Assembly (NCBI GenBank): GCA_016081115.2
Contig: JABTTQ020001088.1
Span: 62,001 to 126,000 of the forward strand
Source of the DNA: Rehmannia glutinosa
Lineage: Eukaryota; Streptophyta; Magnoliopsida; Lamiales; Orobanchaceae
Reading direction: 5' to 3'
DNA: 64,000 nt
The position numbers were made by a program, and so were the translations under genes. Under the pieces are notes generated by a model. The model did not search any database. It was given only the letters and a program-made list of their open reading frames with translations, and was not told the origin of the DNA. Below are positions 1-12,000 of this stretch, in pieces. Each line of letters opens with the position of its first letter. Position 1 is the first letter of the stretch.

Positions 1-1
1 G

Positions 2-1252
2 TCTATGAGGATGACAGTTTCCTTGTGTGTCATTATTCTTGAATTAACTAATAATCTATTGCTGCTGCCGCTTATTATGATTGTTCTTCTCATTTCTAAG
101 ACAGTGGCTGATGCCTTTAATGGAAATATATATGACCTCATAATGGCATTGAAGGGTTTACCTTACTTGAAGCTCATACTGAGCCATATATGAGGCAATT
201 GACCGTCGGAGATGTGGTTACGGGCCCACTTCAGATCTTCCATGGCTTTGAGAAGGTAAGTAATGTAGTACATGTCCTTAAAACCACACGACATAATGGG
301 TTTCGGTAATAGACGAGCCCCCACACTCTGTGTCTCCAGTCCTATTTGGTTTAATCCTCCGAGCCCATCTCCTGACACTGCTAAAATCAAAAGCTTTCTT
401 GCGAACTCCCACTCAAGATGGCCGGGACGCCATTGTACAGTTTTCAGTGGAAGATTTTGCAAAGAAGGGTTTGGGCCATGGTGATAAAATTGAAGATATA
501 GAATTGTCTGAAGAAGAGATGGAACTGTACATAGATTTGCACCCCTTTACTAACACGTCACCCTACACAGTCGTGGAGACAATGTCATTAGCAAAAGCCC
601 TCATACTTTTCCGGAACGTTGGTCTAAGGCACCTGCTGGTGATTCCCAAGGTTTCTGGGGTAAGATGTTTCCGTTCGTTTCCAAATTTTTGTACTGGCTA
701 CTTTTAGTCGATTAATACTCCATTTCTTTGATCCTTTTATTCCATTTCTGGTAATTAAAACTATTTTCATATGTTTAGTTGATTAATACTCCAAAAATAT
801 AGGTTGTTGAGGTGTTTTGATTGTAAATATGCTTCTGATATTCATGTGAATCACTCCTAGAGTCATACCCATGATACATTATTAAAGACAAAAGCTATGC
901 ATTTATCTTCTTCGGATTAAAAGTTAAAATGTTACATATACAATTCTTTGTTGCCAATCATATAACAATTTTGTGAGGTTTGGGTTCATTTAATGTGGAT
1001 TGTTCCAATGCACTTTTGAGCATATTGAGATCACACATGATTTTCATTCTTTCAATAGCCTCTTTTAAGTTAATCAGTGTTACTGACTCTGTTGAAATAT
1101 GATGTTTGATTTGGCAGAGAGTTCCAGTTGTGGGTATATTGACGAGGCATGACTTCATGCCACAACACATCCTCAATTTGCATCCAATTTTTGTGCAGAG
1201 CCGGTGGAAAAGGTTGAGATTCCGTTTGCCTCAATTGAGCAAACTCGTTTAG
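2..1252 (+). CDS. CLC: CLC-type chloride/nitrate channel or exchanger, 3' part
   Basis: C-terminal part of a plant CLC anion channel/exchanger of the CLC-c/CLC-g type; the family moves chloride or nitrate across the tonoplast or other endomembranes. The first exon in the window runs to 659 (donor GGG|GTAAGA) and the last is 1118-1252 (acceptor GGCAG, stop TAG 1250-1252). It begins in the last membrane helices (MRMTVSLCVIILELTNN), then enters the two cytosolic CBS domains: TTRHNGF, KIEDIELSEEEMELYIDLHP, SPYTVVETMSLAKALILF and GILTRHDFMPQHIL, ending in the basic tail SRWKRLRFRL. Two single-base losses break the frame, near 167-170 (before EAHTEPYMRQL) and near 304 (before VIDEPP). Each restored frame aligns with the family, so sequencing error is as likely as mutation. 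The family assignment is from motif recall, not a search. Confidence 0.9.
660..1117 (+). other. Last intron of the CLC gene
   Basis: GT-AG intron with donor GTAAGA at 660 and acceptor TTGGCAG ending at 1117. It is AT-rich and I see no inserted element in it. Confidence 0.8.
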
Positions 1253-1298
1253 ATCTACTACGGTAATAGAAAGAGCCATCCATCACTTAGTTTAATTG

Positions 1299-1649
1299 GG
1301 ATAATTTCAGTTTTAGTATCCAAACTATGCTCTATTTTCACTTTTAGTACCCTACTTTCAGACCATATCAATTTTGGTACCCCATGTTTTACTCTTTATT
1401 TACTTTCGCCACATTCTATCGTACATACGTCAATTTTGGTAACCCATGTTTTACTTTTCGATCACTTTTTGTCACACACGGAGTGCTTGAAAATGAAAAC
1501 ATGGGGTACTAAAATTGATGAACATTTGGTGAAATGTAGCAAAAGTGATTAAACAGTAAAAAATGAGGTACCAAAGTTGATATGGCCAGAAGTGGGGGTA
1601 CTAAAAGTGAAAATATGGTATAGTTTGGGTATAAAAAATGAAATTATCC
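1299..1649. mobile_element. Foldback MITE just downstream of CLC
   Basis: Two arms of about 160 bp are inverted copies of each other. The left arm starts GGATAATTTCAGTTTTAG and the right arm ends TGAAATTATCC. Phrases such as CACTTTTAGTACCC, ATATCAATTTTGGTACC and CCCATGTTTT recur in opposite orientation. There is no coding capacity. No clean target-site duplication is visible (flanks GTTTAATTG and AATATTTAC), so the superfamily is open. It starts about 45 bp after the CLC stop and may lie in its 3' UTR. Confidence 0.75.
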
Positions 1650-2332
1650 AATATTTACTCTTATTTATTTATTTGCTTCTGAGTGGATCCTTAAGAGCAC
1701 TGATGATCATGAACCAAACACTTGGCTGCACAAGGCAAAATCAGCTACCAGATCACTCTGTATATCATTCATTTTTAATCAACAAAATAAAATGCCTCCA
1801 TTGTTTCAGTTGCTGTGTATTTCTCATTCTGTTCAGCCCTGTGCTGTAACATGTTGGCATATTTGAAGGCTCAGCAGTCTAATATTTCTTTATAGAACAT
1901 TGCATTATATTTAACATAGAAATCCTACTTTACACTCGTTTACATGGAGCATCTCACGTTAAACTTCAAATTTCACTTGTTTATTTTACTCTACAGTTAT
2001 GAACAAATTTTGCCCGTTTTAGGTTCTTTTGGATTTTACGAGCATAATTCACTTCACTCTACCTGTAACACCTGAATGACAGAACCTTTATTTTTTCAAA
2101 GTAGAAAATTCAAATAAATTTTGAAATATTTAAAAAATAAATACAAAGGAGTATATATATATAATTAATTTTGATCAATGCAATAAATTATAGTAAGATC
2201 AATTTGGTTTAATCCAGCCCCTAAGCCACTTGGCATTGCCACCAAAACCCATGCTTCTCCAATAGACAAGGACTAACAACGCAATATGTCAACCTAGCTT
2301 GAATAATGTTTCAAAATCACACATAATCATCG
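1650..2332. other. Convergent intergenic region, CLC/ALMT
   Basis: AT-rich spacer between the facing 3' ends of CLC and ALMT. I see no gene and no clear repeat beyond short AT runs near 2100-2165. Confidence 0.6.
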
Positions 2333-5300
2333 TCAATCATCTCCATGAGAAGGCAAATGGTTCTCCATTGCCAACGGCGCATCATTCCCCCTTTCAGTTT
2401 TCTGTCTATCATCACCTGGACTGAACTCCTTGAAACTAGCCACCCTCCCCAGCTCCTCCACCTCATCGATCACGAGATCAAGTCTCGCCACCGCCTCCAC
2501 AAGCAACGAAGCAAATGCTGCAAACGGAAGCGCCTCTGAGAAATCGAGACTTGTGATGGCAATCTTGCTTAACGTCGGTCGCAACACCTTTCTCTCAGCC
2601 ATCTCTTTTGCCTGTTCGTTAGCCCTTTTCGACTTCTTCCACTGCAGCAGTGCCGAGGAGTCGGTTTTGACGCTTCGACAGAGAGACTCCGAAAGAAGAA
2701 TCTTTCGATGAGGAGTTGTGCCTGGCTGTTGCTGCTGCGAAGTCTAGCATGTTGGTGGTGGCGTTGGTGTTGGGGCCGAGAAAGAGTTTGGGCTGGGATT
2801 TCAGGCGGCGTCCAGGTCTTGTAGGGCTTCGTGGAGGTGGTCCGAGAGAATCTCAGGCGAGCATTGGCGGCGCTTTCTTATGCTGTCGGCTAGTTCCATT
2901 AGTGCTTTCGATACTTCTATAGAGACTCGAATGCATGGATCTTTGAAAAGAGCTCGAACGGAACGTGGCGTCTGATTGCAATGTTAAGTTAAACCATTTA
3001 TATGGACATGAATTTTGAAACGGGATATCTTTTGTGAAGTGCATGTAAAATAATCGGGAATTCTTTTTTAGTCCAGTAATTGGACTACTTGAGATTTAGT
3101 TCTCCAAGTCGTTACCTTTGAATTCTGGTACAATATCTTCAAATTTGGACATGGACATTTAGTCTGATTTTGACCGAAATTGTGTAATTCTAGACTATGA
3201 CCAGTGATGTACAAAATGACAGAAATTTGGGAAAATTGCTAACTATGCATTGAATTCGCCAAATTTACATGTCAAGTTTGATGATTTGACATCAATTTTT
3301 GCACAAATCACTAATGTTCCTAGATTTTTAGACACATGAGCTGCCTACCGGCTCTAGTCAGCAATTTCAGTAAAATTAAATAATTTCGGTCAAAATTGAA
3401 ATTGGACTAAATGTCTAAATTTTCAAAAGATATTGGATCAAAATTTAAAAGTGAGCATTTAGAGGACTAAATCTCCAAATACTCCAAGCTACACGACCAA
3501 AAAGACTAATTTTCCCAAAATAATCACCTGAATTTCAGTTTGAAGACAACCATGTAGAGCTACAACTGTGTACCCGAAGTGGCGGAGGACAGCACCCAGC
3601 TTGACATACTGCTGCCATGGGACTCTGTCACAGTTTCTTGAATGGCATGGCTCCCAACTCGCATGCATTGCCTGTTCATCTCATAAATAAATAAATAAAA
3701 AAAAACGGAGAAGATAAAATCAATATTAAATAAATGAAATGATTGTATTATCAGACAGATAGGTGAACATAAGAAAAAGTACCAAGGTCTCATCAGTGGA
3801 TTTAGAGTCCAGAACAGCCTTATAGCCCTTGTAAATAGGATCCTCTGATAATTTATCTTTGGCTACATTCGGGTGTTCATTGCTGAAATATTCATTTACA
3901 CAAGCTGCAGTTGTTTGATAGTATATCTTAAATATTCCTTCCAAAATCATTGAACTATTTTACAAGATTCTTATGCTTAATTAATTAAAGCAGAACTTAT
4001 TATATGTGGTCATATAATTACCTTCAATTGAATTTGCCAATCCCTCAAGCTTAGACACAGTGGAATTATGAAGGTCTTGGCCAGACCAATTCGGAAAAAC
4101 AATGAGGCTCATGAGGAGACAAATCCCACAGCCAATGGCTATCATATAAAAGCGTTCTTGTGCTATTTTAAGCACGTTATGAATACGATAGCTGGACACA
4201 GTGATCAAGTTGAAGGTTAACAGGAATATCACAACTCCATAGTCGTAATTCTTCTTTATGTAAGGTATAAATCTCATGTACGTTGCTGCCGTTCCTATTT
4301 ATAAACAAAACAATTAATATTTAGGGTTAGCCATATAAATCACTGGTTAATTAACGAATATGAAATATTTTGGGTTAGAATATATATACATACCAATAAC
4401 AAAAACTGTGGTTCCTATGAAGATAGCACGAAATATCTGACCAGATTCTTGAGCGATGTACTGTATAAGAAAAGCCAGTGATCCTGCTAACAATGTGCCA
4501 ATCCCTCTGTTTAGGCCTTTGCATAATGTTGCCCCTATAAATTTAAAATCAAAGATTGGAAATGTGGCCTTGTTTTTTACTCTCGCAAAGTAATTATAAT
4601 AAGATTTTATGTGCGACGGGGATAATTATAAAACTACCATTCAGATTTGGTCTAATTACAAAGAAAAAAATTAATTATCTTTCAAATTTACAAATACCCT
4701 CTTAAAATATTACAAACATCATGTTAGAGTGCAATTTGTATAATAATAACAAATATGAAGGGTACTTGTAATTTTGAAAAGTTAGATGTTTTTTTTTGGC
4801 TATTGTATATTTGGTTCACTAACTTATACCAAGTTCCCGGTTTTTCGTCCACTAATTTAAGGATGTGATAAAACAGGACACTAACTACTAATTTTGTTGG
4901 CTTGTTGTATATTTAGTCTAATATATGTCGGGATCAACCTTGTCTTTCTAGCGGATGAGATCTTCTATTCCAAAACCGTGTTTCATCTCCTATTTCAACC
5001 ATGTGGATAATTGACACATGTATTACACTTACCATATTAGAACCCTACAATTTCTCGCTTGATTTATGCTTGAAAATTAACATGGTAAGTGTAATACACG
5101 TGTCAATCATCCACACGGTTGGAATATGAGATGAAATACGATTTTGGAATAGAAGATCCCATCCGCTCTAGTGGTTGAGACATGTGTTGTAAGGGTGAAT
5201 GATCCGATTCGATCTCATACGAGTGCGTGTGTTCCCTCCCCAAATTCTCCCCATTGTACTAAAAAAGTCTAATATATGTCGATAATTGTGAAATCAACCG

Positions 5301-5983
5301 GAATTGCTCCCAATTTTTGGGATTTTAAGTCGTCCATGTAAATACGAAAAATAATTCAATATGCTAATGTCATTTAAAATGGATGGAGGGATTGAAATCT
5401 CCCAAACTTGGGAGCAATTTTGGTCGATTTCACGATTTTGCCGACCTGATTGAACTCAATGTACAACAAGTTACAAGTTAGTGTCCTATATTGACACACC
5501 TCTAAATTAGTGGATGAAAGTGCAACTTGTTACGAGTTAGTGGACCAAATATACATGCAATTTAATCCCTTTTTCTAAATTTTTATACTTAACCCAATAC
5601 TGCTAGATATAAGTAAATGAAAAGTAACAAAAAGAACAAAATAAAAGCTGAATGATTAATTGCTAAACTTGCTCACCAGCAGTGAACTCAAGCACCACAA
5701 CCACAGTCATGACAGCCCAAATGGCGTTCTGTCCAATACCTTTGAATAACGGCTCCAACAAATACAACAAAGAAACCAATGTCAATGAAAACCCTACTTT
5801 CAATGAGTGAAGAACCCGGCACGGGTCTTCTTGCCCGACCCGACTTATTGTCATCCATACGGATTTTGCAAATGTTTTCATTTTCTCAACTAAAACAAAT
5901 GAACGCTTCTTCATGGCATCCATTTTGGCTGTCCAGTCATAAGGGTCTTCGGCAGCAATCCCCATTGCAATTCCAGAGTACAT
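2333..5983 (-). CDS. ALMT: ALMT family anion channel (aluminium-activated malate transporter family)
   Basis: Malate/anion channel of plant plasma or vacuolar membranes. Six exons on the minus strand: 5983-5677, 4534-4394, 4294-4022, 3904-3783, 3671-3528 and 2971-2333. All junctions are GT-AG and phases agree (1,1,1,0,0). Exon 1 gives SLKVGFSLTLVSLLYLLEP and GIGQNAIWAVMTVVVVLEFT, exon 2 LNRGIGTLLAGSLAFLI, exon 3 YDYGVVIFLLTFNLITV and ICLLMSLIVFPNWSGQDL; these are the conserved ALMT membrane helices and the WSG motif. Exon 4 gives ACVNEYF, exon 5 ASWEP and WQQYVKLGAVLRHFGY, exon 6 ends with ALPFAAFASLLVEAVARLD. Exon 6 has two frame breaks: one after LQDLDAA (about 2800) and one before SVKTDSSALLQW (about 2660-2690). 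The start at 5983 is the first Met of the open frame; an upstream in-frame start was not found. ALMT10-like by recall, subclade unsure. Confidence 0.9.
3056..3516. mobile_element. MULE-type MITE in ALMT intron 5, 9-bp TSD
   Basis: Terminal inverted repeats start GGGAATTCTTTTTTAGTCC and end GACTAATTTTCCC. Perfect 9-bp direct repeats AAAATAATC flank it at 3047-3055 and 3517-3525; 9 bp is the Mutator-like TSD size. The arms fold back over most of their length (phrases like GGACTAAATGTCTAAATTTT recur inverted). It has no ORF. The right TSD overlaps the splice donor of ALMT exon 5 (GT at 3527-3526, exon edge 3528). Confidence 0.88.
4793..5575. mobile_element. Foldback MITE in ALMT intron 1, carrying a nested insertion
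   Basis: The left arm (GTATATTTGGTTCACTAACT, CGTCCACTAATTTAAGG, AGGACACTAACT) and right arm (AGTTAGTGTCCT, CTAAATTAGTGGATGAA, GAGTTAGTGGACCAAATATAC) are inverted copies. The total includes a 335-bp inner insertion (4931-5265). The outer ends are approximate and no TSD was found. Confidence 0.7.
4931..5265 (+). mobile_element. SINE-like insertion with 16-bp target-site duplication
   Basis: Flanked by perfect 16-bp direct repeats AGTCTAATATATGTCG at 4915-4930 and 5266-5281, a length typical of L1-type retroposition. The 3' end runs ATTGTACTAAAAA. Inside, TAGTGGTTGAG near 5170 resembles a tRNA box A and CCGATTCGATCTC near 5207 a box B. The body is an inverted duplication: CTTCTATTCCAAAACCGTGT on the left recurs inverted on the right, as does ACATGTATTACACTTACCAT. 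The head-to-head layout is odd for a SINE, so the class is likely but not sure. A short related fragment (GTAGAAGATCTCATTCGCTAG) is near 26562. Confidence 0.6.
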
Positions 5984-6193
5984 TATAACTTCCTTAAAAA
6001 AGAATTATGTATATTTGGAAAAAATGACAGGTTATTTTTGTAGCTAGTCTTTAATTTATGAATGTGCTATATAGTGTTAGAAAGTCAGGCATATTAATTG
6101 GAGGAAGTTTATGGAAACTAAATATAGGAAATTTTAAGATTCTTTAAAATGTGAAGAAAATTAATTAATGTGGTGATGTTTCTGCCGTCACAT

Positions 6194-6228
<35 letters not shown>

Positions 6229-6824
6229 TGCCTTTTGGTTGATAATCACATGCTCTCCGTTTATGTAATTAAGTTGGGGTGGTGATTTTTGCCAACTACA
6301 ACCGAATTCTACACCAACAACAAGTTTACTAATAACTTGTCAAAAGTGATTATTGCGCTGCTTTTAATTCCCTTTCTCACTTTACCAACCATCCCCAAAG
6401 TCAACCAAAACTGGAAAAAGACGAGGAAAATAATTAAGGAAATACGTCAAGTGGGTTTATAAGCTTGTGCATGATAATTTCTAGAAGCTCAAATCTTAAT
6501 TAATGCTGTTTCTTTTTTGGACTGGTTGGTTGAGCCAAAAATCATTATTGGTCTATTGTAATTCTGTAATTTACCTTGTGCTCCCTCTAAATAATTTTTA
6601 TTCTTTTGCTGATAAAAAAAATTATATTATCATGTTCATGTGAAATCTAATAATTATTAACTTTTCCTTTAGAAGAATAGTTATTAACTTTGGAATTGTA
6701 CCTAAATGATTAATGAATAAGCCCGAACAAGTACGGTATTTAATTTGAACAAGAAAGAAACACGGCGTGAATCAAATCCGAGCTCTTTGAAAATTCTTCC
6801 GGCCCCTAAATAGTAAAAAATAGT
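5984..6824. other. ALMT upstream region with long poly-T tract
   Basis: Presumed promoter side of ALMT. It holds a run of 28 T at 6196-6223 (poly-A on the ALMT strand) and otherwise AT-rich single-copy-looking sequence. I could not pick a convincing TATA box. Confidence 0.4.
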
Positions 6825-6987
6825 GTTCTAAAAAGCGCTAGGCGCTAGTTAGGCGGCAGGCTGAGGCCTAGCACCTAGGCGGAGCCTGGACGGGATTAGG
6901 CGGAGCCTAATCGAAAAAAAACTGAGGCGAACAAGGAGACCTAGCGCCTGGCGGGAACTAATCGAGGCTAGACGGGAGTTTTAGAAC
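6825..6987. repeat. Short GC-rich foldback repeat (CTAGGCG type)
   Basis: Ends GTTCTAAAAAGCGCTAGGCG and GGGAGTTTTAGAAC form an inverted pair around repeated CTAGGCG, AGGCGGAGCCT and CCTAGCGCC motifs. This GC-rich block stands out from its AT-rich surroundings and resembles a class of small plant repeats seen widely. No TSD was settled. Confidence 0.55.
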
Positions 6988-7934
6988 AAAGTGGTAAATA
7001 TGATCAAACTACTTGCATTTAAAATAGATTCTCATATGATTCTCATATCCAATGGTATATCACTACTATATTAAACAGTGGTATTATAAATTGGAAGTTG
7101 CAACGTCTGTATTGATAATAACACATATACGTACTATATATATACAAAAATTACAATAATCATCCTATTTAGGTGTGTCATGTCAATTTGGGTTGGGTTT
7201 TGGGTTCATGGGTCCATGGATCCGAATCGTTAACCAGACTCGACCTATTGAATTATTTGTGTCGAGAATCTTGAACCGGACCCGATCTATTTATTTCACA
7301 GTAACCCGGACTTGACTGTTTAACTCGTCTAATAAAATTATTTTTATGTACTTTTAATAATTTCAACTAAATATTTTATTTTTTTTTTTTTTTATAATCA
7401 CCTACTATGATATTCTACTGATCAACAAAAAATATTACAATTGACAACATACAAGAGAAATAGCATATTTGCATAAATAACATAGTATACTAATCATATT
7501 TTAAGGACAATATACAAAAAATACAAAATAATAACAACTAATTACATAATTAAGGAGGTTTTAGCATTTAAGTTTTAAGTACATATCTTGTGTTTTGTTT
7601 TTTCTTACAATTAATTTCATGTTAGGTTCATGTCGACTTTGCGATCGGTTTGAAATTTGGCCAACTTGCCACATCATCAAAATGGCCGAAAAATTAGAAA
7701 TTCCCAAATTGGGGGACACACATAGAGACACACGTGCAAAATTCGCGAGAAATTGAAATGTTCACCAAATCTGTACTAAATGTGCGTGAAATTCGAGAGT
7801 TAGTGAGTCAAAATTGCCAAACCCACGAACAAAACCATTAATCCAACTAAACCTAAATTAGTGGACCAAAATTGCAATTTAGCGAGGATGATGTGCTAGA
7901 AAGCATCAAGACCATTATGTGAATTAAATTATAA
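6988..7934. other. Intergenic repeat-rich DNA, no gene
   Basis: Contains a GGGTTGGGTTTTGGGTTC tract near 7190, an AT-rich core with a poly-T run near 7376-7394, and a fragment near 7640-7895 with phrases typical of foldback MITEs (CTAAATTAGTGGACCAAAATTG). Ends are not defined. Confidence 0.4.
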
Positions 7935-8579
7935 GGGCATCTACAATAGTTTAGGGTTCAAACCTCTCTTTTTATGGATCCCGCATTGCCACGTCATTGT
8001 CACATCAAAAATAAAAAATCTACCATTTTATCCCCAATCAAAAAACCTCCTACCAACTTTGTATAGGCCCCACACTCAATACATTTATCTTTAATAAATC
8101 TCTAACAAACCTTTTCTTTAATTTTACTTTTAAAAAAAAAAACATGGGTTTGTAGCATCACCAATGGGGGGTTTTGGGGAGGTTTTAAGAAAAAAACCTA
8201 TGGAAAAAACCTCACACCATTGTGGTGATGAGGTTTGAGGTTTTTAAATACAAACCTGGTTTGTAGTTACAAACCAGGTTTTTGTGGGGCCCATAAAAAT
8301 ATTGTGAGAGGAGTTTTAAGAAATGTAATGGAATTGTGGGGCCCATAAAAAAGTTGTAGGAGGTTTTTGATTGTGGAGAATAGAATGAGGTTTTTGCTTT
8401 TGATGTGGCAATGTGGGAACCACACAAAGCAGGTTTGTGGTAAAAACCACTGGTGATGCTCTTACAAACCAGGTTTGTGATAAAAAAACCCCTAAAACCT
8501 ACCCTCCACAATGGTTAGAGGTTTTTTTTGTAAGGTTTTTCCTACAAAAACCTCACAAAAAGCTCTATTGCGGATGCTC
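7935..8579. mobile_element. Tourist/Harbinger-like MITE with a nested inverted repeat
   Basis: Left end GGGCATCTACAATAG and right end ATTGCGGATGCTC are imperfect inverted repeats flanked by TAA on both sides (7932-7934, 8580-8582), the 3-bp TSD of PIF/Harbinger MITEs. Within it GGTTTGTAGCATCACCAATGG (about 8148) and the inverted CCACTGGTGATGCTCTTACAAACC (about 8446-8470) mark a second, nested inverted repeat. The block AATTGTGGGGCCCATAAAAA is repeated. No ORF. Confidence 0.65.
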
Positions 8580-8701
8580 TAAGGTAGTTTTGCAAAATGT
8601 AATCATTACGGGATCAATTTCTCCACTCACTTATAGATAAGGGACCAAACTTATAATTTTTCCTAAAAAGCATACTTTATCAAAATGTCATATTATAATG
8701 T
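8580..8701. other. Spacer before Copia element
   Basis: Short AT-rich spacer; no feature seen. Confidence 0.5.
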
Positions 8702-8706
8702 GAATC

Positions 8707-8938
8707 TGTTAAATCTAACTATCCTAATCATTTTAGTGAAAGAGGAATTTTATTCAATAGAATTCAATACATGTACAGTGGTCCGTAGGAATGCTTTTAT
8801 ACGAGAAAAGTTAAGCTATCATTGTTCTATCGCTAATGAAATAATCGCCACCTTAACAGAATAACAAACCTAACAAACTAATAACAGAATAACTGTCATC
8901 CTTCTAGAAACTTAACCACCATTGTCTTATCTCTAATA
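8707..8938 (-). repeat. Copia 3' LTR
   Basis: 232 bp. Read on the minus strand it begins TATTAGAGATA and ends AGATTTAACA, so the 5' terminus is TA rather than the usual TG; the purine tract and TSD on either side confirm the edges. Confidence 0.93.
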
Positions 8939-9062
8939 GCCCCCGCAAACTCAATGTTGTATCACCGACTTTGAATTTGTCTCTCATAATTCCAAAGGTG
9001 CCACTTGAGTTAGCTTTTGTAAAGACATCACCAACTAATCTATAGCGGGGACATGTCTAATG

Positions 9063-12000
9063 TCAATTAGGTGTTCTTTGCACTTTCTCCCTTACAAAAT
9101 AGAGATCTAATTCGATGTGTTTTGTTCGAGCATGTAGGACGAGATTAGCGATTAATCGAACAATACTCAAATTATCACACCATACTATAGGAGCTTTGAC
9201 AGTCGCACATGAAGTTCTTGAAATAATCCCCGCACCCAAGTAATCTCGGCCCACTAGAGATGTTACACTCCTATATTCAAACTTCTTTAGATGACCTTGA
9301 AATAGTGTGTTGTTTCTTTTTGCCGGGACAGAGACAAGATTGGAGCCCAAAAAGAGACAATAACCCGTAGTAGACCTTCTATCATCACGAGTTAGATGCC
9401 CAGTCAACATCGAGTAGCCAACAAGTTAAATTGTAGGGAATGATCTTGAGTAAAGTGAAGACCATAGTCAAGAGTCCCACTGAGATATCTTAGAATCCGT
9501 TTCACACGACCTTCCAATGAGAAATTAAGAGCCTTTGCATAAACTGACACAATCTATTGACAGCAAAATAGATTTATGGTCTTGTTATAGTTACATATTG
9601 AAGAGCTCCTATCGTGCTTCTATAGAGCTGAGCATTCACCATGGGATCATCACCATATGCTGATAATTTTTCTCCAGTAGTCATAGGAGAATGAATGGAC
9701 TTGGCATTCATTTTTACTTTCTTTGAGAAGATCTCTAACATACTTACCTTGTGATGACAAACATCATCCCGAATAGGCTTAACTTGAATCCCAAGGAAAT
9801 AATCAAGTGTGCCAAGATCTCTCAAAGAAAAGACTTTGCTGAGATAGGTAATAAAAGCCTGGACTTCCTGTGTATCACTCCCAGTCACCAATATGTCATC
9901 CACATAGACTAAGAAATAAAGAGTAGCACCACCTCTGTACTTGACAAATAAAGACTGATCAGATTTAGTAGAGTGCAAACCAAAGAAGGAGATGACTTGA
10001 TACAACTTATTGAACCATTCTCCGGGAGCCGCTTCCAGGCCATATAGAGACTTTCGGAGTTTACATACATGTTGGGGTAATTGGGATCCTCAAAACCAAA
10101 TGGTTGTTGCATATACACCTCTTCTTTCAAATCACCATTAAGAAAGGCATTGACAATGTCAAGCTGCCTGATACTCCACTTTTTATCGACAAAAATAGTG
10201 AGCACAATCCACGATAGTTGTGGGCTTCACCACCGGGCCAAGGTATCGGTAAAATCAACCCGCTACTTGATTGAACCCTTTTGCCACAAGTCGGCCTTGA
10301 CTTGTTGATGATCCCCATCGGGTTCTCTTTCACTTTGAAGACCCATTTGCAACCAATAGTGTGTTTGTGAGAAGGCAAAGTAACCAACTCCAGGTGTTGT
10401 TCCTCAAAAGGGCCGAATACTCATGTCATGGCTGTTTTCACCTCTCATCCTGAATAGCCGATCGAGCATTAATAGGTTCGAAGAATCGCCGCAAAGACCT
10501 TGGGCTTAAAGACTCCACTCTGCACAGACCTTGGGCTTAAAGACCTTGAGTATTAGTGGCTGAGCTGGGACTGCAGAACACTCGCACGAAAGATCGGGAT
10601 TAAAAGGAACAATAGATAAGGGATTATATGGAGACACATAAGGCTCGAAGGAGAGGACTGGGAGGATTGAGAAGAGGCGAGAGATAGTGTTAGAGGGAGA
10701 TGGATGAGGAGAAGAGTGAAAGAAGGAGTGTAATACAGGAAGAGAAGTTGAGAAAGTGCAATGAGGAGAAATAGTGGAAGAAAAAAAGAAATTTGAGATT
10801 GAGCGAAGAAAAGGAAAGTGATGTTCATCAAAGATAACATCTCTGGAGATGTAAATTCTACCAGATTTATCTAAACATTTGTAACCTTTGTGGCTCAAGC
10901 TATAGCCTAAAAAGGTACGGGGAGAGGACTAAGTAAGAGAATTTATGGTTGTTATAAGGTCTTAAATTGGGAAAGCATAGGCAACCAAAGGTTTTAAGGG
11001 AATGATATTGAGGTTTGCTATGAAAGAAGACTTCAAGAGGACTTTTCTCGAGACAAGAGAGGAGTAGGTACTCTATTAATAAGATATCTGAAGTTAAAGC
11101 TTTATCCCAATAGTGGAGAGGTAAAGATGCTTGAGCTAAGAGAGATGCATATGTCAACTATGTGACGATGTTTTCGTTCGGCAAGCCCATTTTGTTCATG
11201 AGTATAGGGACATGGGTGTTGATGAGTAATACCATGAGATAAAAGATAGTTAGAAAAAGCTCTAAATTCCCCACCCCAACGGTTGAATTGCCTTTATTTT
11301 ATGGCCCAATTGAAGTTCAACATGAGATTTAAAATTTTGAAAGCGAAAAAAGCTTGATTTTTGTCTCAAAAGGTAAATCCAGGTGAATCTAGAAAATGTA
11401 TCTATAAAATGAATGTAATAACGATAACCATTGGTTGAGGCAACAGGGGCTGGACCCCATAAATCTGAGTGAATGAGTTGTAAAGGGGCTGTATACTCAG
11501 TAGTGGAGTTGGAAAAGGGAAATTTATGAACCTTGCCCAAGCACGGGGGTTGATGAGATAGAATGAGAAGAATTCTTAGCACAGAAATAAAGACAAGAAG
11601 ATAACACTGAGAATGCACAACTTTATTATTATGGTGGCCAAGCCATTTGTGCCATACATCAAATGAAACAGAATCAAGTAACATTACAAGAAGGAAAACC
11701 ATTAAGCGTGGTACAGACATTAGAAACATGAAAAGAAGAAAGTACATGAGATAGTTGAAATTGATCTTTGAGGAAAAAATAAAGACCATCCGCATGTGAC
11801 CTCTCGGGAGAATGGAATGAGTGATAGAGCCTTTGACAAGGCAATGATCTGAGTGAAACTGAAAATAGACATTGTTGTCCTTGGAGAATTTTGAAACACT
11901 AAGCAGATTCTTGGTAATTTGAGGGACATGGAGCATCTGTGTAAGGGAAAGACAATGATTAGGCATGAAAGGTGAAGAAATAGAAGAAGAGCCAATGTGT

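Noticed and set aside
2716..2922. Plus-strand frame opposite ALMT exon 6
   Set aside because: It is a shadow of the well-supported minus-strand ALMT coding sequence.
5160..5220. tRNA gene
   Set aside because: Box A and B-like motifs are present, but no cloverleaf can be formed; better explained as a SINE-like element.
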